Of a stretch of DNA of 64,000 bases, positions 37,716-46,380 are shown one piece after another; position 1 is the first letter of the stretch, and each line of letters opens with the position of its first letter. A program made the translations under genes and the position numbers. The DNA is taken from positions 372,001 to 436,000 of the forward strand of contig NZ_QPHL01000016.1 in assembly GCF_003335675.1 (NCBI RefSeq). Reading direction: 5' to 3'. Below the pieces are notes generated by a model. That model ran no database searches. It saw nothing but the letters and a program-made list of their open reading frames with translations, and had not been told where the DNA came from. This DNA is from Winogradskyella sp. KYW1333. Its GTDB lineage: Bacteria > Bacteroidota > Bacteroidia > Flavobacteriales > Flavobacteriaceae.

Positions 37716-39557
37716 ATGAAGCTTTCAATAAAAATAAAATCATTTTTAACTCTTGCATTAACCTTTTCAATATTCAGTTGTGCACAACAAACAGAAACTA
37801 AAACAGCACCAATTTTTAAAGATGGTGAAGCCCAAATTGTAGAGGCATTTAGCAATCCTGAGTATTGGGTGAGACATGATCTTTGGGTTGAAACTGAATT
37901 TGATACCGATGGCGATGGAGACCCAGATAGAATGCACGTTTCGGTAACAAGGCCAGAACAAACAGACACCGAAGGGCTTAAACTTCCTATTATTTACGTT
38001 ACTAGTCCTTATTTTGCTGGAGTTGCAGCTGATGCTCCTGGTACCATGTGGAATGTTCAACATGAACTTGGTGAAATTGGAGAAGAACGATTCCATCCTG
38101 AGGTTCAACGGAGAGGGAAAAGACCAATAATTTCAAATTCACATATTAGAAAATGGGTTCCAAGAGGTTATATTGTGGTACACTCTAGTTCTCCAGGTAC
38201 AGGTCTTTCAGATGGGGCACCAACAATTGGAGGAAAGAATGAATCACTTGCTCCCAAAACCGTTATTGATTGGTTATGTGGAAGAGCAAAAGGATATTCA
38301 GAAAGAGATGGAAATGAAGAAGTTAAAGCTTATTGGTCAACAGGAAAAGTTGGCATGACTGGAACTTCTTATAACGGTACATTACCAATAGCAGCTGCGA
38401 CTACTGGAGTTAAAGGTTTAGAAGTAATAATTCCTATTGCACCAAACACATCTTACTATCACTATTACCGTTCTAACGGACTTGTTAGATCTCCTGGCGG
38501 ATATTTAGGAGAAGACATTGATGTATTATATGATTTTGTCCATAGTGGTGATGAAAATCACAGACCATATAATAACAAAACCATAAGGGATACGGAAATG
38601 CGCAATGGAATGGACCGAGAAACAGGAGATTTAAATAATTTTTGGTCTGGTAGAGATTACCTCAACCAAATGGATAAAATGAAAGCTGCATTACTAATGT
38701 CGCACGGATTTAATGACTGGAACGTAATGCCTGAACATAGTTATAGAATCTACAAGGCTGCACGAGAAAAAGGTCTTCCTTCACAAATTTATTATCATCA
38801 AGTTGGTCACGGTGGGCCACCACCAATTTCAATGATGAATAAATGGTTTACTAAATATCTTCACGGTATTGACAATGGTGTTGATAAAGAAGATTATAAG
38901 GCGTATATAGTTCGTGAATATGATGACAGATTAAAACCAACACCTTATAAGGACTACCCTAATCCAGATGCAGAATTTGTAAAATTAAATTTAACTACTG
39001 GTGGCAACACGGTTGGTAATTTAAACATGGACCAACCCTCGAATAATATTGAAAAGCTAATAGATGATTATAATTTTAGTGGCAAAGATTTGGCAACGGC
39101 TGAATCATCAAAAAATAGATTATTATACACAACTTCAACATTAACTGAAGATGTACATATTTCTGGAGTGCCAAAAGTAAGTATAACACTTTCTAGCAAC
39201 AAATCTGCGGCGAATTTATCAGTTTGGTTAGTATCCTTACCTTGGGAAAACGGCAACGATGTAAAAATAACTGATAATATCATTACAAGAGGTTGGGCAG
39301 ACCCTAGAAACTATAAGTCCATTACTAATGAAGAGGCCTTAGAACCTGGTAAATTTTATACAGTAAATTTTGATTTACAGCCAGATGATCAGGTGATAAG
39401 AAAAGGGCAACAAATAGGACTTATGATATTTTCTAGTGATTCAGAATTTACGTTACATCCAAAACCTGGTACAGAATTATCAGTGAAATTAGATGAAACT
39501 ACATTGTCTTTACCAATAGTTGGTGGTAATGATGCATTTATAAAGGTAACAAACTAG
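37716..39557 (+). CDS. X-Pro dipeptidyl-peptidase (S15/CocE) lipoprotein
   Basis: 613 aa. Signal with lipobox (FSIFSC, Cys about 22). Alpha/beta hydrolase of peptidase family S15: PIIYVTSPYF, nucleophile Ser in VGMTGTSYNGTLPIAAA, catalytic Asp in LMSHGFNDWNVMP, His in YHQVGHGGPP; a jelly-roll C-terminal domain (SGVPKVSITLSSNKSAANLSVWLVSL) is also typical. It releases Xaa-Pro dipeptides or hydrolyses similar bonds outside the cytoplasm. The DTDGDGDPDRM stretch near residue 65 is an inserted Ca-binding-like loop seen in this family. Its stop shares CTAG with the convergent pcm stop. Confidence 0.93.
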   Translation: MKLSIKIKSFLTLALTFSIFSCAQQTETKTAPIFKDGEAQIVEAFSNPEYWVRHDLWVETEFDTDGDGDPDRMHVSVTRPEQTDTEGLKLPIIYVTSPYFAGVAADAPGTMWNVQHELGEIGEERFHPEVQRRGKRPIISNSHIRKWVPRGYIVVHSSSPGTGLSDGAPTIGGKNESLAPKTVIDWLCGRAKGYSERDGNEEVKAYWSTGKVGMTGTSYNGTLPIAAATTGVKGLEVIIPIAPNTSYYHYYRSNGLVRSPGGYLGEDIDVLYDFVHSGDENHRPYNNKTIRDTEMRNGMDRETGDLNNFWSGRDYLNQMDKMKAALLMSHGFNDWNVMPEHSYRIYKAAREKGLPSQIYYHQVGHGGPPPISMMNKWFTKYLHGIDNGVDKEDYKAYIVREYDDRLKPTPYKDYPNPDAEFVKLNLTTGGNTVGNLNMDQPSNNIEKLIDDYNFSGKDLATAESSKNRLLYTTSTLTEDVHISGVPKVSITLSSNKSAANLSVWLVSLPWENGNDVKITDNIITRGWADPRNYKSITNEEALEPGKFYTVNFDLQPDDQVIRKGQQIGLMIFSSDSEFTLHPKPGTELSVKLDETTLSLPIVGGNDAFIKVTN

Positions 39558-40195
39558 TTTTTATCTTCTAGTAGCGGCACAAACCTGAATTCACCAAATT
39601 CGTGTTTTTCAAATTCCTTTTCGCCTTTTCTCAAGTATAAGGTCATGGTTTGCACACTGTCACCAACAGGGATTACCAGCCTACCTCCTACTTTAAGCTG
39701 ACTTAAAAGTGGTTTAGGTACAAAGGGGGCACCTGCAGTAACTATTATACTGTCAAATGGCGCCTCTTCTGCTAGACCTTTATAACCGTCACCAAAGATG
39801 AGCTTTTTAGCTCTATACCCTATTTTGGGCAGAAACTTAAAGGTTTTCTTGAATAATTCTTGTTGACGTTCAATACTAAAAACTTTAGCTCCAAGTTCAA
39901 TCAGTACTGCACATTGGTAACCACTTCCTGTACCAATTTCCAATACCTTATCACCTGGTTTAACTTGCATTAATTCCGTTTGAAAAGCCACAGTGTAGGG
40001 TTGTGAAATAGTTTGATCGGCCGCTATTGGAAATGCCTTGTCTGCATAAGCGTGGTCAATAAATCCAGAATCCATAAATAGGTGTCTAGGGATTTTCCCT
40101 ATGGCACCTAAGACACGTTCATCTTTAATACCCTTCTTTTTAATTATATCAACTAATTGTTGACGCATTCCTTTATGTTTAAACGTGTCCTTCAA
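39554..40195 (-). CDS. pcm: protein-L-isoaspartate O-methyltransferase, TTG start
   Basis: 213 aa, full length. SAM-dependent repair enzyme methylating isoaspartyl residues of aged proteins. Motifs: KIPRHLFMD, AFPIAADQTISQPYTVAFQTELM, SAM site GDKVLEIGTGSGYQCAVLI, FDSIIVTAGAPFVPKPLL, GGRLVIPVG. The start is TTG at 40195; no ATG or GTG exists between it and the upstream in-frame stop, and the first in-frame ATG (residue 10) would cut the conserved N-terminus. A good promoter lies upstream. Confidence 0.95.
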   Translation of the reverse strand: MKDTFKHKGMRQQLVDIIKKKGIKDERVLGAIGKIPRHLFMDSGFIDHAYADKAFPIAADQTISQPYTVAFQTELMQVKPGDKVLEIGTGSGYQCAVLIELGAKVFSIERQQELFKKTFKFLPKIGYRAKKLIFGDGYKGLAEEAPFDSIIVTAGAPFVPKPLLSQLKVGGRLVIPVGDSVQTMTLYLRKGEKEFEKHEFGEFRFVPLLEDKN

Positions 40196-40213
40196 ATCAG
40201 AATTATTTTATCC

Positions 40214-40243
40214 CAAAATTACTAGAAACTAAGGCAAGTTCAA
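40214..40243 (-). promoter_or_regulatory. promoter of pcm
   Basis: Minus strand: TTG, 19-nt spacer, TAATTTTG (exact TAnnTTTG), 18 nt before the TTG start codon. Confidence 0.7.
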
Positions 40244-40323
40244 AGCATGTTGAAAAAGATTATTTTATTGCTATTATCTCAGTTTTTTAGGTTTTCTTTT
40301 TTAAATTTTTCATCCAAAACGAT

Positions 40324-40331
40324 TATTTTTG
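40324..40331 (+). promoter_or_regulatory. -7 element for the Gfo/Idh-miaA block
   Basis: TATTTTTG (exact TAnnTTTG), 15 nt upstream of the ATG at 40347. It probably starts the long plus-strand unit. Confidence 0.45.
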
Positions 40332-40346
40332 TTAAAAACTAAAAAT

Positions 40347-41306
40347 ATGCTAAAAGCTGGTGTTCTCGGTGCTGGTCACCTTGGTAAAATTCATCTTAGA
40401 CTTCTTAATGAATCTCAGAAATATGATCTAGTTGGTTTTTACGATGCTGACTCTGAAAATGCGAAAAGAGTTACAGACGAATTTGGGTATAAATATTTTG
40501 ATACCATTGAAGCATTAATTGATGCTGTGGATGTCGTAGATATCGTTACACCTACTCTTTCACATTATGATTGTGCTAAACAAGCCATCAAAAAAGGCAA
40601 GCATATTTTTATAGAAAAACCAATCACAAACACAGTTGAAGAAGCTGAAGCCATAAGAACTTTGGTAGCGGAACATGGTGTTAAAGGACAGGTTGGCCAT
40701 GTAGAGCGTTTTAACCCAGCATTTATTGGTGTTAGAGATCAAATACAAAACCCAATGTTTATTGAAACTCATAGATTAGCTGAATTTAATCCACGTGGTA
40801 CAGACGTACCTGTTGTTTTAGATTTAATGATTCATGATATAGATATTATTTTAAGTGTCGTGAATTCACCCGTAAAACATATCTCAGCTAGTGGCGTTTC
40901 TGTGGTTAGTGAAACACCAGATATTGCAAATGCAAGGATTGAGTTTAAAAATGGATGTGTAGCCAATCTAACGGCAAGTCGTATTTCATTAAAAAATATG
41001 CGTAAGTCACGTTTTTTCCAGAAAGATGCTTATATATCAGTTGATTTTTTAGAAAAGAAATGTGAGGTGGTTAAAATGAAAGACGCACCAGAAAATCCTG
41101 GTGATTTTGATATGATACTACAAAATGCAGAAGGTGTTAAAAAACAAATCTATTTTGATAACCCATCTATTGAAAATAATAATGCCATTTTAGATGAGCT
41201 AGAAACCTTCGCAGATGCTATTAACAATAATACCAAGCCAATCGTAACTTTACATGATGGCACAGAAGCGTTGCGAGTAGCAACCATGATTATCAATCAG
41301 TTTTAA
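40347..41306 (+). CDS. Gfo/Idh/MocA family oxidoreductase
   Basis: 319 aa from ATG 40347; an upstream TTG (40329) lies in the -7 box and is rejected. NAD(P)-binding Rossmann domain (KAGVLGAGHLGKIHLRLL), then DVVDIVTPTLSHYDCA and the EKP motif FIEKPITNT; C-terminal dehydrogenase domain with VLDLMIHDIDIILSV and a His. Substrates in this family are usually sugars or sugar acids; the true one is unknown. First gene of the block running to miaA. Confidence 0.9.
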   Translation: MLKAGVLGAGHLGKIHLRLLNESQKYDLVGFYDADSENAKRVTDEFGYKYFDTIEALIDAVDVVDIVTPTLSHYDCAKQAIKKGKHIFIEKPITNTVEEAEAIRTLVAEHGVKGQVGHVERFNPAFIGVRDQIQNPMFIETHRLAEFNPRGTDVPVVLDLMIHDIDIILSVVNSPVKHISASGVSVVSETPDIANARIEFKNGCVANLTASRISLKNMRKSRFFQKDAYISVDFLEKKCEVVKMKDAPENPGDFDMILQNAEGVKKQIYFDNPSIENNNAILDELETFADAINNNTKPIVTLHDGTEALRVATMIINQF

Positions 41307-41332
41307 AGTAAACTATTTAAAATTAGAAAAGA

Positions 41333-42220
41333 ATGAAAAATGTAGCAGTTATTGGTGCAGGTACAATGGGTAATGGAATAGCCCATACATTCGCACAATC
41401 TGGATTTAAAGTACAATTAATAGATATTAATGAAGCCTCGTTAAAAAAAGGTATGGAAACCATTTCTAAAAATTTAGATAGAATGGTAACCAAGGAAAAA
41501 ATTAGTGAAGCTAATAAATCAGATACTTTAGGCAACATTACAACATTTACAGACATTTCAAAGGGAGTCGAAAATGTAGCACTTGTTGTTGAAGCTGCAA
41601 CTGAAAACGTCGATCTTAAACTTAAAATTTTCAATCAGCTGGATGACTTGTGCCAGGAAGAAACCATCTTGGCAACAAATACCTCATCTATCTCAATTAC
41701 TCAAATAGCGGCTGTGACATCAAGGCCTGATAAGGTAATTGGTATGCATTTTATGAACCCCGTACCAATTATGAAACTGGTAGAAATCATAAGAGGCTAT
41801 AGCACAAGTGATCAGGTTACCAACACTATAATGGAACTATCTAAAACTTTAGGAAAAATACCAACGGAAGTAAATGACTATCCAGGCTTTGTTGCAAACC
41901 GTATATTGATGCCAATGATCAACGAATCTATTGAGACCTTATATAATGGTGTGGCAGGTGTGAGTGAAATTGACACAGTAATGAAACTAGGAATGGCCCA
42001 TCCAATGGGTCCTTTGCAATTGGCAGATTTTATAGGATTAGATGTTTGTTTATCAATCTTAAATGTAATGTACGATGGTTTTAAAAATCCAAAGTATGCA
42101 CCATGTCCGTTATTAGCAAATATGGTAAGAGCTGGTAAATTAGGTGTGAAATCTGGAGAAGGATTTTATGACTATTCTAAAAGCAGAAAGGCAGAAAAAG
42201 TTGCTAGTCAATTTACATAA
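41333..42220 (+). CDS. hbd: 3-hydroxybutyryl-CoA dehydrogenase
   Basis: 295 aa, the typical single-function length (no hydratase domain as in FadB). NAD site NVAVIGAGTMGNGIAHTFAQSG, EAATENVDLKLKIF, NTSSISITQIA, catalytic His in GMHFMNPVPIMKLVEII, and the C-terminal domain NRILMPMINESIETLYNGVA ... GPLQLADFIGLDVCL. Oxidises 3-hydroxyacyl-CoA with NAD+, in fatty acid or acetoacetyl-CoA metabolism. 26 nt after the previous gene. Confidence 0.93.
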   Translation: MKNVAVIGAGTMGNGIAHTFAQSGFKVQLIDINEASLKKGMETISKNLDRMVTKEKISEANKSDTLGNITTFTDISKGVENVALVVEAATENVDLKLKIFNQLDDLCQEETILATNTSSISITQIAAVTSRPDKVIGMHFMNPVPIMKLVEIIRGYSTSDQVTNTIMELSKTLGKIPTEVNDYPGFVANRILMPMINESIETLYNGVAGVSEIDTVMKLGMAHPMGPLQLADFIGLDVCLSILNVMYDGFKNPKYAPCPLLANMVRAGKLGVKSGEGFYDYSKSRKAEKVASQFT

Positions 42221-42241
42221 TACTGGAATCAAAAATAAAAA

Positions 42242-43480
42242 ATGGCAAAAGTAATTCCGTTTAAAGCTGTAAAACCAACAAGAGCAATTGTTGGGCTAGT
42301 TGCTTCGCGACCTTACCAAAGTTATACTATTGATGAGCGTGAATCTCGTATGGATTATAATCCTTACAGTTTTTTACATATCGTAAATCCAGGTTATAAA
42401 TACGATCAGGTTATTACTGGTACAGAACGTTATCAACTTGTTAGAAACAGGTATCTCGAATTTAAGGAAGATGGAGTTTTCAATACGGACGAAAAACCTG
42501 CCTACTACGCTTACAGAATTGTAAATAGACATAAGCAAGAATTTAACGGAATAATAGCAGCCGCAAGTGCTGAGGATTACGAAAATGATATAATTAAAAA
42601 GCACGAGGATACAATTGCAAAAAGAGAGGAAATTTTTAAAAATTATCTTCAAACTGTTGGCTTTAATGCTGAACCTGTTTTGCTTACATATCCTGATAAT
42701 GAAATAATTGCAGAAATTATCAAGGAGGCCCAAAAGAAACATGCAGAATTTGAGTTCACCATGACGTATAGAGACACCCATTATCTCTGGAAAATTGATG
42801 AAGAAGAGCAAATAAACACTATTAAAAAAGAGTTTGAGAAAATTAATACTATCTATATCGCAGACGGACACCATAGATCAGCATCATCATATTTACTCTT
42901 TAAAGATGAAAAAAAGAGGAATACAAAACATAAAGGTGATGAATCATATAACTTCTTTATGTCATATCTAATACCAGAATCAGATTTGGTGATTCAAGAA
43001 TTTAACAGGCTAGTTAAAGATTTAAATGGCCTCACAAAAGAAGAGTTTTTAATAAAACTAGATGCGATGTATAGGATTGAAAATAGAGGTGCTATACCAT
43101 ATGCACCTTCTAGACCTCATCATTTTAGTATGTATTTAGATGGTGAATTTTATTCGCTTTATCTACGCAAAGCAAATTTCGATTTTAAAACTGCTTTAGA
43201 TCGACTGGATGCGCAATTATTATATAAAACAATTCTACAACCCATATTAGGGATTGATGATCTCAGAAATGACAATAGAATTGAATATCAACATGGTAGA
43301 CACGAAATGATAACAATTAAATCTAGTGTTGATAGTGGAGAATTCAGAGTTGGATTTGGAATGTGTCCTGCTACAGTAAAACAGATGAAACAAATTGCAG
43401 ATGAAGGTCTTACTATGCCTCCAAAAAGTACTTATATATTACCAAAACTAAGAAGCGGAATTACGATTTATGAATATTAA
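42242..43480 (+). CDS. DUF1015 family protein
   Basis: 412 aa, cytoplasmic. Recognised as DUF1015 by FKAVKPTRAIVGLVASRPYQSY, NPYSFLHIVNPG, PAYYAYRIV, and the strongly conserved IYIADGHHRSASSYLLF. The DGHHR block looks catalytic and recalls ParB/SerK-type nucleotide-using proteins; the family is otherwise uncharacterised. It overlaps yggS by 11 nt, indicating coupled translation. A link to serine or PLP metabolism is only a guess from the neighbour. Confidence 0.9.
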   Translation: MAKVIPFKAVKPTRAIVGLVASRPYQSYTIDERESRMDYNPYSFLHIVNPGYKYDQVITGTERYQLVRNRYLEFKEDGVFNTDEKPAYYAYRIVNRHKQEFNGIIAAASAEDYENDIIKKHEDTIAKREEIFKNYLQTVGFNAEPVLLTYPDNEIIAEIIKEAQKKHAEFEFTMTYRDTHYLWKIDEEEQINTIKKEFEKINTIYIADGHHRSASSYLLFKDEKKRNTKHKGDESYNFFMSYLIPESDLVIQEFNRLVKDLNGLTKEEFLIKLDAMYRIENRGAIPYAPSRPHHFSMYLDGEFYSLYLRKANFDFKTALDRLDAQLLYKTILQPILGIDDLRNDNRIEYQHGRHEMITIKSSVDSGEFRVGFGMCPATVKQMKQIADEGLTMPPKSTYILPKLRSGITIYEY

Positions 43481-44129
43481 AAAGAACTTACAGAGCATTA
43501 ATTCAACGCTTCCTCAAGATGTTACCTTAGTTGCAGTTTCTAAAACTAAACCAGTTAGTGAATTAATGCAAGCTTACTATGCTGGCCAGAGAATCTTTGG
43601 AGAAAATAAAATCCAGGAAATGGTTGAAAAACATGATGTTATGCCTAAAGATATTAAATGGCATATGATAGGTCATGTTCAGAGAAATAAGGTAAAATAT
43701 ATGGCTCCATTTGTAAGTATGATACATGCATTGGACAGTATAAGATTAATGGAAGAAATCAATAAACAAGCAATGAAACATAATCGTGTAATAGATTGTC
43801 TGCTACAAATAAAAATCGCTAATGAGGATTCAAAATTTGGAATGAGTAAAAACGATGCGCAATCTTTACTTAACTCAAAATCTTACGCAGAAAGTACCAA
43901 TGTTAACATCGTTGGTCTCATGGGAATGGCAACTTTTACAGATAATAAAGACCAGATTAAATCTGAATTTGACTACTTGAAAAGCTGTTACGATGAATTA
44001 AAATCTACCAATCCAATTTTTAATACCCTTTCTATGGGTATGAGTGGTGATTATAATCTTGCTATAGACTGTGGTAGCAATATGATTAGGGTTGGAAGTA
44101 GTATATTTGGTTCTAGAAATTACAATTAA
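43470..44129 (+). CDS. yggS: YggS-type PLP homeostasis protein
   Basis: 219 aa, single-domain alanine-racemase-like barrel (PLPBP/YggS). PLP Lys25 in LVAVSKTKPVSEL; IFGENKIQEMVEK; WHMIGHVQRNKVKYM; GLMGMATF; TLSMGMSGDYNLAIDCGSNMIRVGSSIFG. No enzyme activity is known for the family; it buffers pyridoxal phosphate and affects amino acid pools. Overlaps the DUF1015 gene. Confidence 0.95.
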   Translation: MNIKKNLQSINSTLPQDVTLVAVSKTKPVSELMQAYYAGQRIFGENKIQEMVEKHDVMPKDIKWHMIGHVQRNKVKYMAPFVSMIHALDSIRLMEEINKQAMKHNRVIDCLLQIKIANEDSKFGMSKNDAQSLLNSKSYAESTNVNIVGLMGMATFTDNKDQIKSEFDYLKSCYDELKSTNPIFNTLSMGMSGDYNLAIDCGSNMIRVGSSIFGSRNYN

Positions 44130-44158
44130 ACGTAATTAACTCACATTAATATTTTCAG

Positions 44159-45526
44159 ATTTACGCAATCCTAGACATAGAGACTACTGGTGGCAAATAC
44201 AACGAAGAAGGTATTACTGAAATCGCTGTGTATAAATATGACGGTCATGAAATTGTAGACCAATTTATTTCTCTGGTTAATCCTGAAAGAGAAATTCAAC
44301 CATTCGTAGTTAATCTCACAGGCATTAATTCTAAAATGCTTAGAAATGCTCCAAAGTTTTATGAAGTTGCAAAACGTATTATTGAAATTACCGAAGATTG
44401 TGTATTAGTAGCACATAACTCAGATTTTGATTATCGAATTCTAAAAACAGAATTTAATAGGCTAGGTTTTAAATACAAACGAAAGTCGCTTTGTACAGTA
44501 GAGTTATCTAAGCAGTTAATTCCAGATATGGAATCTTATAGTCTTGGTAAATTAGCTAGAGCTCTCGGAATACCTATGAGTGACAGGCATAGAGCAAGTG
44601 GTGATGCAAAAGCCACTTTAAAGTTGTTCAAAATGCTCTTGAATAAAGACTCAAGTAAAAAAATTATTAAAGACAATATCAAGGTTGAACAGAGGTCTAA
44701 GTTAGCATCCAATTTACGCGAAATTATAGAAGAATTGCCAACAGAGACTGGTGTATACTATATTCATAATTCTGAAGGAAATATCATTTATATTGGTAAA
44801 AGCAACAATATTAAAAAACGCATAACTCAACATTTCACCAATAAGAACACCAAATCAAAAAAGATTCAACTTCAAGTTTCCTCAGTATCATATGAAAGAA
44901 CAGGGAGCGAATTAGTGGCACTTCTGAAGGAGAGTGAAGAAATTAAGACTAACAAACCCATTCTAAATAGAGCATTAAAGAGAAACAAATTCTCTCAAGG
45001 ATTATACAGTTTTATAGATGATAAAGGCTACGTAAATTTAAGATTGAGCCAGATTAAGCAAGATGAAAAGCCAATTACCACCTTTAATAATAGACAAAGT
45101 GGTGTATCATTTATGAAAAGGATGATTGAAAAGTTTGAGTTATGCGAAAAACTTACTGGATTAGAGAAATCTGAAACAAGCTGTTTTAGATATGAAATAA
45201 AGGAATGCCTAGGAGCATGCATAAATGAAGAAGATATAGAAGCTTACAACAAACGAGCTAATGCCGTTATTGATCAGAATAGTTATGATACTAAAGACAT
45301 GTTGTTAATTGATCGTGGCAGATATATAGATGAAAAGAGTGTTGTATTAATAGAAGATGGTATATTTAGAGGTATCGGATTCTTTAATTTGAATCATCAA
45401 ATAAATAATCGTGAAATTTTATCTTCTTTAATAACGCCAATGCAAAATAATCGTGACACCCAACACATTATTCAGAGTTATATGCGAAAAAATAAAAGGT
45501 TGAAAATCGTTGAATTACCAGAATAA
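44159..45526 (+). CDS. DnaQ-type exonuclease fused to GIY-YIG (Cho/UvrC-like), apparent ATT start
   Basis: 455 aa if read from ATT 44159. Residues 1-165: DEDDh exonuclease with Asp/Glu in YAILDIETTGGKYNEEG, LVAHNSDFDYRIL, and DRHRASGDAKAT. Residues ~200-275: GIY-YIG nuclease (TETGVYYIHNSEGNIIYIGKSN). The tail has the UvrC-like Cys region CFRYEIKECLGACI. The architecture suggests a repair nuclease similar to Cho. Between the upstream in-frame stop (44147) and the exonuclease motif there is no ATG, GTG or TTG; the next GTG (44228) would remove the catalytic DxE. Hence ATT is the likely start, unless the base call is wrong. Confidence 0.85.
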   Translation: MYAILDIETTGGKYNEEGITEIAVYKYDGHEIVDQFISLVNPEREIQPFVVNLTGINSKMLRNAPKFYEVAKRIIEITEDCVLVAHNSDFDYRILKTEFNRLGFKYKRKSLCTVELSKQLIPDMESYSLGKLARALGIPMSDRHRASGDAKATLKLFKMLLNKDSSKKIIKDNIKVEQRSKLASNLREIIEELPTETGVYYIHNSEGNIIYIGKSNNIKKRITQHFTNKNTKSKKIQLQVSSVSYERTGSELVALLKESEEIKTNKPILNRALKRNKFSQGLYSFIDDKGYVNLRLSQIKQDEKPITTFNNRQSGVSFMKRMIEKFELCEKLTGLEKSETSCFRYEIKECLGACINEEDIEAYNKRANAVIDQNSYDTKDMLLIDRGRYIDEKSVVLIEDGIFRGIGFFNLNHQINNREILSSLITPMQNNRDTQHIIQSYMRKNKRLKIVELPE

Positions 45527-45537
45527 ATTGGTTTTCG

Positions 45538-45545
45538 TAGATTTG
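45538..45545 (+). promoter_or_regulatory. -7 element abutting the ion channel gene
   Basis: TAGATTTG (exact TAnnTTTG) ending 4 nt before the ATG; it predicts a leaderless mRNA internal to the block. Confidence 0.4.
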
Positions 45546-45549
45546 ATAA

Positions 45550-46380
45550 ATGGAACCAACAACAAAACATAGCTGGCGAGCAAAACTTCATGAGATAATT
45601 TATGAGGCAGATACTCCTATAGGCAAATTGTTTGATGTCATTTTATTAATTGCAATATTGGCCAGTATTGTCCTAGTAATGCTTGAAAGTGTTGAGTCTA
45701 TTGACAATAAATATCATGGTCTTTTAGATATTTCAGAATGGATAATAACCATTCTATTCTCCATAGAATATATAGCCAGAATAGTTGTTGTAAAAAAACC
45801 CATAAAGTATATAACAAGTTTTTATGGTATTATAGACTTGCTTTCTACAATTCCAAAATACCTATCCTTATTATTAGTAGGTTCTCACTCTCTAGTGGCA
45901 TTTAGAGCACTACGCCTGTTGAGAGTATTCAGAATTTTAAAGCTTACACGCTATATAGGTGAATCAACCAATTTTGTTAGAGCCCTTAAAACGAGCAGGG
46001 CTAAAATTGCGGTTTTTTTATCTTTTGTATTAATACTATGTATTATTCTTGGTACCGTAATGTACTTGGTAGAAAGCAAAGAAAGCGGATTTACTAGTAT
46101 ACCAAGAAGTGTTTACTGGGCAATTGTAACATTGACAACAGTTGGTTATGGAGACATCGCACCAATTACACCATTAGGACAATTCATTGCCTCCATAATA
46201 ATGATTATGGGTTATGGTATAATCGCAGTACCTACAGGTATTGTTTCTTCAGAAATGACTAGAATTAATAAAAAAGATGTACACACTAACACTCAATCTT
46301 GTCCTAATTGTTTGGATAGCAGTCATCAAGATGGTTCGCATTTTTGTCATAAATGTGGACATGAATTAAATCATGACTAA
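45550..46380 (+). CDS. voltage-gated-type potassium channel with zinc ribbon
   Basis: 276 aa, six membrane segments. The S4-like helix has regularly spaced Arg (AFRALRLLRVFRILKLTRY). The pore has the K+ filter TTVGYGD after a short pore helix (SVYWAIVTLT), followed by S6 (GQFIASIIMIMGYGIIAVPTGIV). The C-terminus ends in a four-Cys zinc ribbon: CPNCLDSSHQDGSHFCHKCG. Inner-membrane K+ channel; the ribbon faces the cytoplasm if the usual topology holds. It overlaps miaA by 8 nt. Confidence 0.93.
   Translation: MEPTTKHSWRAKLHEIIYEADTPIGKLFDVILLIAILASIVLVMLESVESIDNKYHGLLDISEWIITILFSIEYIARIVVVKKPIKYITSFYGIIDLLSTIPKYLSLLLVGSHSLVAFRALRLLRVFRILKLTRYIGESTNFVRALKTSRAKIAVFLSFVLILCIILGTVMYLVESKESGFTSIPRSVYWAIVTLTTVGYGDIAPITPLGQFIASIIMIMGYGIIAVPTGIVSSEMTRINKKDVHTNTQSCPNCLDSSHQDGSHFCHKCGHELNHD

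Noticed and set aside
44159..45526. GIY-YIG domain as a homing endonuclease
   Set aside because: It is fused to a DEDDh exonuclease, has a UvrC-like Cys tail and sits in a conserved core block with no intron or intein.
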